Source: Uranotaenia lowii (lineage: Eukaryota > Arthropoda > Insecta > Diptera > Culicidae). Taken from it: 64,000 bases of DNA. The stretch lies in NCBI RefSeq assembly GCF_029784155.1, contig NC_073691.1:145082496-145146495 (forward strand), given 5' to 3'. Numbering within the stretch: position 1 is the first letter of the stretch; each line of letters starts with the position of its first letter. Below are positions 46,501 through 58,480 of this stretch, in pieces. The notes under the pieces are model-generated. The model saw nothing but the letters and a program-made list of their open reading frames with translations. It did no database searches and was not told the origin of the DNA. The position numbers and the translations under genes were made by a program.

Positions 46501-46714
46501 GTTTAGGAAAAATGGGATGAACTGTGTAAAAACTACAATCGAAAAAGGACTGAACGTCAAGTTCCTTTGCCTCTGTAGTTATGCAGTTTTTGAAAAAGTT
46601 GTCAAACATTTTTTCTCATCTATAAATTTTTTTCGTTGAACTTAAGTTGTTTGTCATCATAAAACTAAGCTTCTGTGATTTTTTAGTGGAAAAATGGGTT
46701 CTAGAGGGTTGAAT
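46501..46714 (+). mobile_element. MITE fragment, related to 34001-34694
   Basis: The words aactacaatcgaaaaag, actgaa and gggttctagag occur in the same order as at 34500-34694. Only the 3' third is present. It abuts the truncated Helitron with no visible boundary sequence, so a deletion or a Helitron end capture joined them. Confidence 0.7.
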
Positions 46715-48534
46715 TATCATAATAAACTTCAATTAGACGCTTCAAATCGTAATTCGTATAATTCCGATCCGATTGGCAAGTTAAAGCTGTGTTGATGTCC
46801 AAATGATTTCAAAAACGATCTGCAGGCATCTTCTAATGAACTGATTATTCTAAGGGGAATCTTTCGGATGCTTCGACCAGAAAAATTACATGGATAAGGT
46901 AATTTTATGATACCTACATACAGATTTACGTGGGAAGCAATCAAGAAAGCCCAGCCCATCCGTTTTAGAACTACCGATTCAGGTGCTTTTGGAAAACTTT
47001 TCTAACTCCAATTCACACCCCTTATAGATGGCCAAATCAGCTTTAATCTGGCAGGCCGAGGAACGATTTAAGCTCCCAAGCTTTTGAATCCGGAACAAAC
47101 CCCCATTTTCAAACCACCCTAAGATACAGAAGGACAGTTTCTATTGGAAATGAACAGTGAACAGCTTCATTTCATTGTATGCAAAATTTTGAATTACTTT
47201 TCGAGTTAACTATACCCTCTATTGGTTAACATAAGAGATTTACTTGAGCAAGCATTTCTAATATCGTAACAATCGACTTTTTGAAAATGCCGATAATTTG
47301 ATGTGAATCATTAATCAGTTTTCAAAGTTAAGCTAGATTTTTCCATCAAAGTTAGAACTCTACAATGTCTTGTGGTATAGCGAATCGCAAAAAAAAAACA
47401 ACTCATCCATCACTAATCGAGGACACAATCGAATCTCTAATGAAGACCTCAGCAGCACTGAAATAACTGAGATAGTGAAGAATTGAACAGAAGCCAAAGG
47501 TACACCTACCTTTGGGACCAGAGAGCTATGTCGGCCGCGCGTTGACTCCTGCAAATTCATGTCACGGAGCTGTAAGAAACGACAGAAGAACTAAACCGCT
47601 CTACACGCGGCCTCGCTTGATAGCATCTTTCATCATTAATGAAAGATTTGTCTCGGAGTATCTTAGGCTTAGGCTCAAACTTCCAGCTGGCGCAATCGTC
47701 GTCTTCGGTTGTTGGTAACTAGAAATCAAGTACCGATACGTTTTTCCGCGGGACATTGCGCAGTCCGGAAGCCCCCGCCGAACTCCTCGCTTCGATCCAC
47801 CCCATTGCAACCCATTTCATCTGGATCTATAATTTGATCGATCTCCAATATATCTATTATTAAATTGCACTCTTTTATCTGGCATCTGGTGGACGGTTTA
47901 GTTTTTTGCGCGTTGCTCCATCTTTGCTCAACAACTCGATCGCGCCAAGTTAATGCGCCTCGCCACAGTGCTACTGGTATTCCGTTTTTTTTTCATTTTT
48001 TTTTTTTTTTGTAGCGTACGTTTATTTTCAACGGGCCACCTCCAGAGCTCTACGCTCAGCGCTTAGCTCTGTGCCAAGTTGTGTCCCTTCAGGTGCTCTG
48101 TCTAGGGTAAGCCCATCCATGTGATGCGATGCCTACATTCTTAAACTGCAAACAACGGCCTGGGCCAGCTTCTTTCGCGCGCCTCGATCGATTGCTATCT
48201 GCGCAAATGGGGCTGTTTCGGTTTGCCCTTGCATTGCGCTCGTGTGCTGCTTCACTTGCATCGTGTTGCCAATTGCCGGACCTATTTCTGTTCTGGTTGT
48301 TGGAACAGGTGTCCTGGTGGGTTAGTTTTTTTTCTCATCTCGGTACCATGGTATCACTATTGACTTTGAAGCTCTTTTGATTTCGTACACGTCACAGTTT
48401 GTGTCCAGACTGCAAAAATATGTGAATTTCAATATAATACTTTTGTTATCTGAACTTAAGATTAACACTACAAAAAAATGGATGATGTTTTAAGGTAATT
48501 CATGGCTATTTTGGGTATCATTTGTATAAGTTTT
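46715..48534. other. Possibly unique DNA, GC-richer from 47.4 to 48.4 kb
   Basis: The middle part has balanced composition and short frames such as 48129-48380 (plus, 83 codons, hydrophobic) without a recognised motif. A pure T run lies near 47988-48011. No splice-supported exon is visible. Confidence 0.35.
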
Positions 48535-48900
48535 CACGCGTTTTCGGAAATACTTGAAGAACACCAGTAAAGGAGAGCGTTGTTATTTGATGATATGTTC
48601 CAGTAGACTGCGTCGATTTGAAGTCATTTGCGAATCTTTCAAACACTTTAATCTGAAAAACTTCGTTTTGGTCCAAAACTTATTCATGGTTTTTTGCAGA
48701 ATTTTAAAATAACGTTTACTTGAGTAAATTTTAACTTTGTTGTTTGTATGGAAAAATTTAACTTTTTATTCAGCTTTGGGGCCGAGCGATCCAATGGTTT
48801 TTGTGATAAATTATTAATTTTTTAAAGGATGGTTTTCTGTTAAACAACTTTGTAAAAAACCATAACGAACTACGACCTGTTAAACGGAGGTATGTTTTTG
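48535..48900 (+). repeat. Dispersed repeat shared with 58.3 and 60.3 kb
   Basis: The first part (gaacaccagtaaaggagagc, then gatgatatgttccagta) matches 58345-58395. The second part (tttttgcagaattttaaaat, gtatggaaaaattt, aacaactttg) matches about 60268-60480. The two parts are separate in the other locations, so this copy may be the more complete one. Confidence 0.65.
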
Positions 48901-49089
48901 GGCATAAAATCAAACAGTTCAATCAAATCTGCAACGCTGCCAGCTGTTTTTTTTTAAATTTCAGATAAAATGGGAGCAACGAGCTATAAATCGAGGGAAT
49001 AAAAATGAAAATTGTATGGTAGACCCCTTTTCTCAGGTGCAAGGGGCTCAAAAATGTACTATCCAAAATTTCTTGCTGATCTGTTCATA

Positions 49090-49729
49090 CAGTGAGCAAA
49101 ACAAGTATAGTACCACTGTGTTTTGCTTGTTAAAATATGAGTGATTGAAAATAATAAAAAAAAAAATCTTTTACAATTCCGTTTTAAAAGCCAGATAGTT
49201 CTGCCATCTATAACTTGAAACTAGAGAAATATTGTTCGACTGTTCAAAAACAATAATTTTTGAATTCTAACCTGTTTTTTTCTGATTCAAAAACAACACA
49301 AAATGCTTGTTTCATCATTTCAAGTAATTTTAATGAAGAAAGTAAGCAGTTAGGTAAAGTATTACAGCTCAAATATCAATTTCCTTTGTGCTGGAGGAGC
49401 ATCTCTTAAAACCCCCTTTAAAACCTTTGGAATACTGGAAAATTTCAAAAAATGCGATTATCTACTCAAATAGTTGGTAGAAGCATTATTTATATTTTCA
49501 CAGTAAATTTTAATAAATAATTTTTATTTTTGTAAAAAAACATAAGTGCACTTTTATTTTTATTTTTTCATATTTTTGGACCTCAACGCCCGTGTCTTCA
49601 TCCAAAAAAGTAAACTTATGCTTGATGTATACGTTTAACAATTTAAAATAAATTGAAGAAGAAAATTTTCAATCATTCATATTTTATCATGTAAAACACA
49701 TAGTGGTACTATACTAGTTTCAGTCACTG
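49090..49729. mobile_element. TA MITE, deleted relative of 7741-9335
   Basis: The ends CAGTGAGCAAAACAAGTATA and the complement CAGTGACTGAAACTAGTATA are flanked by TA (49088-49089 and 49730-49731). Interior words such as gttttgcttgttaaaatatg and gttctgccatctataacttg match the longer copy. Most of the left arm is deleted, leaving 640 bp. Confidence 0.85.
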
Positions 49730-49731
49730 TA

Positions 49732-50043
49732 CAAAGAATCCGAAGTAAATTGAAAGGCTTTATATTCTGGTATCGATCTGGAGGAACATTTGATTAGATT
49801 TAGTGATAGCTCGACCATTTTTACTGTTTCACATCCGCTCAGGAGTTAACTCAGGGTTGTTATAGGAATACACAGAAACAGCAGGTCTCAAACCATCGAA
49901 AAAACATGGCCCGTACAGAAATATGCTCCAATGCAAATTTGATTCCATTTTCTGGATTAGTTATCGAAATATTTAAATAAAAAACGGTTTGAGTGACCCT
50001 TTTCCCACTTTTTATCGTTCTACTAAATGAAACGAGGGCTGCT
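49732..50043. other. Short spacer, possibly outer part of Helitron family 2
   Basis: No gene is seen. It could be the continuation of the family 2 Helitron, since the retrotransposon fragment to its right is itself an insertion. Confidence 0.35.
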
Positions 50044-50052
50044 AAACCAACG

Positions 50053-50407
50053 AAAAACATCTCAAACGGATAAACATTATTCAAAACGATGACTGCCGGT
50101 TCTGCGGGCTCGAAAAAGAAACTGCATAGCATCTTCTATGCAACTGCTGCGCCCTCCTAAATAGGAGAGAGCGTGTACTTGGGGCAAAGTTAAAAAGCGC
50201 ACAAGAAATATGGTCGCATATCAGCCCTACGAAGGTTGTATCAATCATACATCTTTGATATCATACCCGATTGGGATAAAATGCTTAGTCAGCAATCAAC
50301 TGTCACTTCAACCCATAGTGCAGGTGAGCCTGATAGCATATATTAACGCGGGGTAATTACCACAATAGATCAACTACTGGTCGCAGTGGGCTCTCCCCTA
50401 CAAAAAA
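50053..50407 (+). mobile_element. 3' fragment of the RNase-H-bearing retrotransposon
   Basis: This copy matches about 9763-10120: the CCHC-like finger region (gactgccggttctgcgggct), the C-terminus and 3' UTR (caactactggtcgcagtggg then ctctcccctac) and an A tract. Its flanks AAACCAACG at 50044-50052 and 50408-50416 are a target duplication. It is 5'-truncated and frameshifted. Two copies with the same 3' end confirm that end. Confidence 0.9.
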
Positions 50408-50416
50408 AAACCAACG

Positions 50417-51781
50417 GAAAAACTTTTCTTGTTCTCGAATACCCTCTCATGCCAAATTTGGTTTTGTTTGCTTTATTATTTGTCGAGTTTGCTATGAAAT
50501 TTGTATCGGAGCCCCTCTTGCTACCTATCCCCTACATGGAAGGAGGAGATCAAGATCAAACATTCCGTGTATTCAAATACCCTCCCCTGCCAAATTTCTG
50601 TTTCATTTGTTCGATTGTATGATTGTTCCCATATCATGTTTGGTCCTATTTGTTAGATAAGTTCTTAGTTTATGCAACACAATCGTATTTGAGCTCCCGT
50701 TTTCCCTAACTCTATCCCCAATTGAAAGAGAATAAGCGGAATAACCATTTGACGTATCTCAAATAAGCGAATAACCATTTGACGTATCCAAATGCTTTCC
50801 CATGTCAGAGTTGTTTCCATTTGCTAGATTAGTTCTCGAGTTATGCGAAAAATTGTACAGAAGCTCCACTCTCTCCTTCATATCACCCCACTGGAAGGAG
50901 GTAGTAGTACCAAATATTCACAGAAACTGTCCTTGTGCTGAAATACCCTCCCAAGTCAAATTTCGTTCCATTTGCCTAATAATTTCCCGAGTGATGTAAA
51001 AATTTGTAAGGGAGCATCCTCCTCCCTTAAGATTTTGCAACTGGAAGAAAGGGAGGCTCTCGAAATATCTTGGAAACATTTCTCGTAATCAAATACCTTC
51101 CCAAGCCAAAATTTGGTTTCATTTCCTTGATTAGTTTTCCAGTAATGCTGGAAATTGTAAAGGAGCCCCCCCCTCCACTTTCTATCTCCTAACTGGAAGG
51201 TAGGAGGGGTACCAAATATTAATAGAACTATTAATCGTACCCTAATACCTTTCCACGCGAAATTTGGTTCCATATGCTCGAATAGTTTTCAAGTTATGCA
51301 GTAAAAAAGGTATGAATGCCCTCCTGCTTCCTTCCTGTATCTCCTCTGGAAGGAGGGAGTATTTCTCGTATTCCTCTACCCTCCCATGTCAAATTTGGTT
51401 CCATCAACTTCATGAGTTCTCCTGTTATGTAAAAAAAAATGTAAGGTAGGCCGCCTCCCCCTTCCTATCTTCCCACTGGAAGGAGGGATGAGTACCAAGT
51501 ATCCTTTAAAACATTTCTCATACCCAAGTTCTCACCCATGCCAAGTATGGTTTGATCTACTTGATCAGTTCTCGAGTTATGAAGACTTATTACTTTTAAA
51601 TGAGAAACCCCCTCCCCCCTTCCAGGGATAGTGAGGGGGGAGGGATAGGGACCTTCCCCAACTTCCAATGCCGCCATCTGCCAAGTTTCACGCAAAACGG
51701 TTCAGTAGTTTTCGAGTCTATAGGAAACAGACAGACAGACAGACAGACAGAAAGAAATCCATTTTTAAATATATAAATAGA
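50417..51781 (-). mobile_element. Helitron-like family 2 with degenerate minisatellite
   Basis: On the minus strand the copy starts TCTATTTATATATTTAAAAA, passes five to six CTGT units (51728-51750) and the phrase ctatagactcgaaaactact, then consists of units of roughly 130-180 bp with the words gttctcgagttatg, ggaaggaggg and gccaaatttggtt. No protein is encoded. The 3' CTAG-type terminus is not found, perhaps because it lies left of the retrotransposon insertion. Confidence 0.6.
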
Positions 51782-51895
51782 AGATTAAAGATGTTGGGGA
51801 AAACATTCCGAAATTGCACGGCTCGGATATTGGTGGAAAAATATCTTGAAAGCTCAGGATAGAATAATTCTGGATTTTGTGGCTAATTTGCCTAA

Positions 51896-54118
51896 TCTAA
51901 TATATATAAAAAGCAATTTCTGTGGGTTTGTTTGTTTGTTTGTTTGTTTGTTTGTTTGTTTGTTTGTTTGTTTGTTTGTTTGTTTGTTTGTTTGTTTGTT
52001 TGTTTGTTTGTTTGTTTGTTTGTTTGTTTGTTTGTTTGTTTGTTTGTTTGTTTGTTTGTTTGTTTGTTTGTTTGTTTGTTTGTTTGTTTGTTTGTTTGTT
52101 TGTTTGTTTGTTTGTTTGTTTGTTTGTTTGTTTGTTTGTTTGTTTGTTTGTTTGTTTGTTTGTTTGTTTGTTTGTTTGTTTGTTTGTTTGTTTGTTTGTT
52201 TGTTTGTTTGTTTGTTTGTTTGTTTGTTTGTTTGTTTGTTTGTTTGTTTGTTTGTTTGTTTGTTTGTTTGTTTGTTTGTTTGTTTGTTTGTTTGTTTGTT
52301 TGTTTGTTTGTTTGTTTGTTTGTTTGTTTGTTTGTTTGTTTGTTTGTTTGTTTGTTTGTTTGTTTGTTTGTTTGTTTGTTTGTTTGTTTGTTTGTTTGTT
52401 TGTTTGTTTGTTTGTTTGTTTGTTTGTTTGTTTGTTTGTTTGTTTGTTTGTTTGTTTGTTTGTTTGTTTGTTTGTTTGTTTGTTTGTTTGTTTGTTTGTT
52501 TGTTTGTTTGTTTGTTTGTTTGTTTGTTTGTTTGTTTGTTTGTTTGTTTGTTTGTTTGTTTGTTTGTTTGTTTGTTTGTTTGTTTGTTTGTTTGTTTGTT
52601 TGTTTGTTTGTTTGTTTGTTTGTTTGTTTGTTTGTTTGTTTGTTTGTTTGTTTGTTTGTTTGTTTGTTTGTTTGTTTGTTTGTTTGTTTGTTTGTTTGTT
52701 TGTTTGTTTGTTTGTTTGTTTGTTTGTTTGTTTGTTTGTTTGTTTGTTTGTTTGTTTGTTTGTTTGTTTGTTTGTTTGTTTGTTTGTTTGTTTGTTTGTT
52801 TGTTTGTTTGTTTGTTTGTTTGTTTGTTTGTTTGTCCACTATAGGCTCAGCCATCTTAAGAGCTAGAGAGCTGAAATTTGGCATGGATGCTCATTAGGAC
52901 CAGGAATGATGAAAAATGTTTTCAGATTTTCGGATGACCCCTTCTAAAGGGGGTCATCCATACAAGACAAATATTGTTTTTGCGATATTGACGTTATTTA
53001 TCGTCGGATTGTGATAAAAATTTGCACATAGGGGTTTTGTGAAATGAAAAATTGTTTCCAGGTATTGAATTTTGTGTCAGGGGTCGGCAAAAGGGGTCGT
53101 CCATATGAACTTTTCAGTGTTTTTACTATATTGACGTTATTATGCATTGGATTGATATGAATTTTTGCACATGAGTGTTGTGAGGGACGAGCAAAAGATT
53201 ACAGGTATTAAATTCAGAATCAGGGGTCGGCCAAAGGGGTCATCCATATTAACTTTTTTAAGTTTTAACGATATTGGCGTTATTATGCATTGGATTGAGA
53301 TGAAAATTTGCAGACGTGGATTTTAAGGAACGGACAATCGATTCCAGTTATCAAATTTTGTAGAAGGGGTCGGCAAAAGGGGTCGTCCATAACTGTTCAA
53401 TGTTTTTGCGATATTGGCGTAATTATAGATTTGTTTTTGATGAAAATTTGCATAAGAGTATTTTGAGGAAAGATCAATCGATTCCAATTTTCAATTTTCA
53501 AACTCAGGGTCAAAGATCGGCCAAAGGGGTCGTCCATATTAACACTGTTTTTGCGATATTAATGTTTAAATACATTGGATTAAGATGGAAACTTGGTACG
53601 TGGGAGTTTCAAGGAACAAATAATTGATTTCAGGAGTCGAATTTTTATTCAGAGGTTTGCGTAAGGGGCAGTCCATATAAACGATTCCTGATAACAAACT
53701 ATCTATTAAACGACAGAAAAGGGGGTAATCCACATTTACTGTTTAATGTTTTTGCAATAATTGTTTTATTATGCAAGAGATCCAGACAAAAATTCATTCA
53801 CGGGTATTTTCCAAAACGGACAATTGATTTATGAATTAAATTTTTTAATAAGACGACAGAAAAAGGGTTTTTAATATTGCCTTTTAAATATTTTAGACAT
53901 AATTTCGTTGTTATGCATCCGAAAAAGATAAAAATTCGTACACGGCTGATCTCTTCGACTCAATCAATTTCTTATTTTAAATTTCCATTTGGTAGACGTG
54001 CAAATAGGTCCCTTGCAAATTCTGTTTAGTATTTTTAGCAGTTTTTTTGGTGAAACCAAATACAAAATCATCAGCTTTGAAGTTAAAAGCGAAACGAAGT
54101 TCGCACGGGATCAGCTAG
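51896..54118 (+). mobile_element. Helitron family 1, copy B (complete, non-autonomous)
   Basis: The element starts TCTAATATATATAAAAAGC after a host A and ends with the palindrome GAACGAAGTTCG-type hairpin (gcgaaacgaagttcgc), then acgggatcagCTAG before a host T. After the TTTG tract come seven or so degenerate units of about 145 bp carrying ggggtcggcaaaaggggtc. No Rep/helicase is present, so it depends on a relative elsewhere. Against copy A the order of parts is identical, which confirms both ends. Confidence 0.88.
51927..52834 (+). repeat. Uninterrupted TTTG microsatellite, 227 units
   Basis: Every base from 51927 to 52834 follows the TTTG pattern, 908 bp without a visible interruption. It occupies the place of the three-unit TTTG tract in Helitron copy A. 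All six frames through it are open in part, which produces long but meaningless CLFV or NKQT repeat proteins. Confidence 0.95.
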
Positions 54119-55370
54119 TTTGCTTATAAGTATTAGAATTCGATGCCTGTGGTCAGATTCCGGATTCTCTATCAGTTTTTTTTGTTATTGAAATCAAGTT
54201 TGGATCATCATTGGCAATAGAAAAAAAAACCTGATTCGAATCTAGGTTTTGCATTTGAAACCTCAATTAGATGCATTTTCCATATTCGAAACTTATCCTT
54301 TATGAATGTGAAAAATAATATTTCAGCAATTACAACATATCAACTTTTAACTTATTTTCAGTATTGAAAGTTAAGATAGTTTCTTTGTTGAGATCTGGAA
54401 CTGAGAAATCCGGAACAGTATCATCGTTCGCCATTTTAATTTAGATTTACAAATTATTGTTACATATTATTATAATTAAGATTAGAGACACTTTACCGTT
54501 TTCACGGCTTTCGTGTCTATAGCGAATTTACAAATTGAATTTCAAATAAATAACTGTAAAAGAACACACATCAAAAGCCGACAATTCAGAATTCAAATAT
54601 TTGGGAGCCGTGGACTGTATTTTGCTCTCGAAATGGGAGAATGAACCGAAAGTCCGAAAACGCAATCAACCGGGTAAGTTTAGAGATAAAAATGATTCAC
54701 TTCACGTAAACTTAACTTAAACTATATTTTCTCTATAATATAACTATGTACAGATGATTTATTGTTCTTCAATTTTATTAAATCTGGGGTGACTTAAGGG
54801 TCAACGACTTTACCCAAGGACGACTTGATTCAAACTGAACTCAAAACTGGCGACTCATTGATTCACACACTGCTTGTGTACGCAAAATTCTTCCCTTTCT
54901 CGCAACCTGGGTTGCCAGGTGCCCAGATTTGTCTTTAAAACCAAGACTTTTGACTCTTCGACCAGATATTGGTCAGACACAGATTTTGCCCAGATTTTTG
55001 CTCAGAGTGCCCAGATTTTACAGACTTTCAAAATTGAGTGATGAAATCAATATTCATGTATCGTATTTGATCCGTAAGTGCCAGATTAGACTGTAAATCT
55101 CGCTTGTATTTTTGGGTATTTGACCAATCATTAATTAAACTTCTCGAAAATAACCCGAATACAACAAGGTTTGAGGTTCGGCAATTTTGACAACAGTTAT
55201 AATAAAATAGTTTTCTCAAAAACTGAAAGAGATTTCAACATAAGCATTACTCCAATGTATAGAAAACAGATGTCTGCTCGTGTGTATAAAGATTTTATAA
55301 ACATATTCGATGAAATATTTGATTAAATCAGTATTCTGCTTTATAGGCGCATATAGCCCGCTTCTCCCCT
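54119..55370. other. AT-rich DNA, one weak hAT-like end
   Basis: Near 54905-54930 the words gggttgccaggtgcccagat and several later gcccagatttt units resemble the subterminal sequence of the hAT elements at 20894 and 45282, but no partner end or duplication is found. No gene is recognised. Confidence 0.35.
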
Positions 55371-56060
55371 ATGCCAAATTTGAGCTGAATCTGACAACGG
55401 GAAGGGGTTGCACTGAATCTCAAGTGTGAAAGGGATTCTGGGACATTGTGTTCTGAAGAAGCATAAAAAAACTGGATTTTCATCAAATATTTTATTTCTC
55501 TACCGATCGATTGCTTAATTGTGTTAATTTTATTAAAATTATAAATAAAACGAACATTTTACCTAAAGACTGCAACTCGATTGAGCTTAAAACAAAAAAG
55601 TTATGGCTGTTCAAAGATTGTATTTTGATCGCAAATTGTCCTGTAAAACGCAATGAGTGAAATGCACTCATTGTGTGAAAACGACAATTTGCCACCAAAA
55701 TACAATCTTTGAAAAGCCATAACTATTTTGTTTTAAATCCAATCTAGTTGCAGTCTTCAAGCAACAAGTGACATGTTAGTCTTAGTTAAAACTTTAATAA
55801 AATTAACATAATTAAGCCATCGATTAGTAAAGAAACAGAATATTTGATGAAAAACCATTGTTTTACACAAGTAACAAATAAAGTTTTATAGCAGGCTACT
55901 AGATTAAGATTTGGTTGTATAAGGGGCTAGAGGAGTCTAATAAAACAATTGGTGTTACTTGGGTATGCTTCTTTAGAACACAATGTAACAGAATTCCTTC
56001 CACACTTGAGATTCAGTGCAATCTCTTCCCGTGGTTAGATTCAGCTCAAATTTTGCATAT
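55371..56060. mobile_element. Foldback element with long inverted arms
   Basis: Left-arm words (atttgagctgaatctgac, cactgaatctcaagtgtg, acattgtgttctgaagaagc) reappear inverted at 55970-56060, and the centre (about 55600-55715) is a strong hairpin around ttacaatctttg-type arms. The right arm is longer by about 110 bp (55866-55975), so one arm has gained or lost sequence. No coding frame is present and no target duplication is clear. Confidence 0.72.
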
Positions 56061-57199
56061 GGCCTTCTGATAGTTCCCTTAAACCATTCAAGTCTTTTTT
56101 TTGCAAGTGTTTTGATTTTCAAGTAGGTATTTATTTCGACGAAATTTCGCATGTTGGTTCATAATTTAAAAAAATATTATCTGGAACATACATTGAAACC
56201 TTGTCAGATTCGGAGTTCAGATTTTTAACTAAGGTTTTAACAGGATTCAAATTCGGAATTCAAATTAAAAATTGAAATCCAGGTTCAGCTCGAATTTAAA
56301 ATTTATAATCAATAAAAACATTTGAATGTAAAGATTTCATTGAGGATTCCAAAAGAAGGAGATCGCAGTTTCATAGTTTTAATTCTAGATTCAAAATTTA
56401 AATTTTATATTTAAACACAGTCAGTTTGGAAACACAAACCAGAAGAACCTGCAAAAATAAAATAAAATTTGGATTGATTTTAAAGATTTCGTTCTTTGAA
56501 CATTATAAATTTTAACTTTAAAAAAATATATACCGAATTCTAGTTATAAAATGGATCATTTATGAACTTTTATTGGTCAAATAACTGTATCTTCAAGCGA
56601 AAATCAAGCCGTCTTAGACGATTAGGGCTTAACAGATTGAATAAATTGAAAGTGCTTAGTTATTCAAAAACAAAGTTTCAAACAAAAATTTTAATCGACT
56701 TTACAAGAGTAGATAATGAATCTGATTGCTACCGCAAACATAAACTCTGACTTTTATTTGTAAATATTTTTTTGGTTGAAATGAATAAGGTAAGTATATG
56801 TTAATTGAAGTAGAAACCAAAAAATTGTATATAAAATAAAACTCTAAAAATCCATCATTTATTATTTGCATCTTTATAAAAAAAATTGGCTTTCTAGGAA
56901 TTAATTTCGAAACTTAGGATTTAAAAGCCAAAGGTCATGAAATCGTATCCCGGTCACGGCATACATAGAACACTTTCTGTTGGTTTGTGGTTTTAGCATT
57001 TGTTAGATGCTAGCCATCATATCCTCGAAGAATGTTCCACTTCGTGTTAAGTTAATGGATTCTCTTCGAGGAAACATAAAGTTTCATTGAGATTCAATAG
57101 ATATGTGTTTTTGTTCGTTTAGAAAAAAGATAATATATGTACTGTAAAGAAACTTTTTTTTCAAAATGAAAAGCTTTGATCCACATAAGTTAAAATATA
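56061..57199. other. AT-rich DNA, nothing recognised
   Basis: The stretch is AT-rich with chance frames only. A short ORF at 56562-56750 has no motif. Confidence 0.4.
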
Positions 57200-58190
57200 A
57201 AGGGCGAACACGAAATTATTGCGACACATTCAACAGGGCAGAACTTTTTTACCATTGGGTAAAAATCAACCAAATTTTGCACACTTTCTCATTGATGTGT
57301 ATTGTTTACATACTGTCAAACTCGAAGTCGTGTTTTCGATTCAAGGAAAATGGAGGTGAACCAACCCAAGTCGAGAATACAAATTCTTTCCAAACACCTG
57401 GAATTTTCTGACCTGTCGCACCGGCAGTTGGGAAAATGTTGAACATTCGCCATTCAAACGTCTCCAGAGTGTTGAAGCGGTACCAGGAGCAGTTGACGTT
57501 GAACCTCGGCAAAGGATCTGGAAGAAAACTGGGACCGGAAAACAAAAAGACGGAGGGAAAGGTGAAGCAGATGATTAAAGCAAATCGGCATGTCGCAGAG
57601 CTACATGCATCCAGAATGCAAAGAAGAGAGCTGGACTACATACATACAAGGTAGAGAACTTCCCAAATCGCGATAAGCGGCAACAATCGACGGCTGAAAC
57701 TTGGGCACGGAAGCTCTTCGAGAAGATGCTGACAAAATATGGATGCAGTGTGATGGACGACGAAACGTATATAAAAGCCTATTTTAAGCAAATTCCGGGG
57801 ATGGAGTTTTTCACCGGCAAGATCAAGTTCGATGTGGCGACAAATTTAAGAACAAGAAAATGTTGAAGTTCGCTAATTTGGCCAGATTTGGCATCATGCA
57901 ACTATTCTAAAATTGTCCTGGAGTGGTGACGCCAATTCTGTCAATTTTGTTCCAAAGGACATGAACCTGTCAAACCGTCCGGAACTGTGCCTGGAGGAGC
58001 AGTACTGGGCAATAATATAGCGGGAACTTCGGAAGAGCTAGAAGACATGTTAAGACACTGTGAAGACTTTGATGGAGGACATCGAGCGAATATGCGTTCA
58101 ATTTTGCACTTAAGGCTCCATTGACGTATTTTTCTTTTGATTTTTGAAGTAAATGTATGTATAAAACTACCCTGAAATTTTAGTTTGATT
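57200..58190 (+). mobile_element. mariner-type transposon (ITmD37E-like), decayed
   Basis: A 5' leader (from about 57200, gggcgaacacgaaattattg) is followed by transposase sequence and an AT-rich 3' part. I cannot match inverted ends, so the limits are approximate. It belongs to the same family as 1194-2122. Confidence 0.65.
57350..58130 (+). pseudogene. mariner transposase, N-terminal half best preserved
   Basis: The frame starts MEVNQPKSRIQILSKHLEF at 57350, then shifts by one base before MLNIRHSNVSRVLKRYQEQL (57436), a helix-turn-helix DNA-binding region. After further shifts come KLPNRDKRQQSTAETWARKL-like sequence and CSVMDDETYIKA near 57750, the first catalytic aspartate region. GMEFFTGKIKFD follows. 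The C-terminal catalytic part is hardly readable. At least three frameshifts make it a dead copy. Confidence 0.82.
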
Positions 58191-58314
58191 GGTCGTTTTT
58201 TCAGGACATGGTTCGTTTAGAAGAAAGCATACTCCAGATTTATCAGAACAAAAAAACCATCCTAGTAGTATAAACTTTGTGTTCTTGGCTATTTTAAGTA
58301 GATTTTTTTTATTG

Positions 58315-58480
58315 GTTTTTGAGCATTTGCGAAAATGCTTCAGGAACACCAGTAAAGAGAGCTCTAACTATTATCCGATGAAATGTTCCAGTATTATTCG
58401 TAGCGCATTGATGTGGTCTACACATGATCGCACTGCAAGTTTCATACGAAGAGTAGTCTAATTTTTTTACTGAGTCCTGT
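58315..58480 (+). repeat. Dispersed repeat, copy of 48535-48640
   Basis: The words caggaacaccagtaaagaga and gatgaaatgttccagta match the first part of the repeat at 48.5 kb. Confidence 0.6.

Noticed and set aside
51846..52897. Four long frames encoding CLFV or NKQT repeat proteins
   Set aside because: They are translations of the TTTG microsatellite on both strands and carry no protein information.
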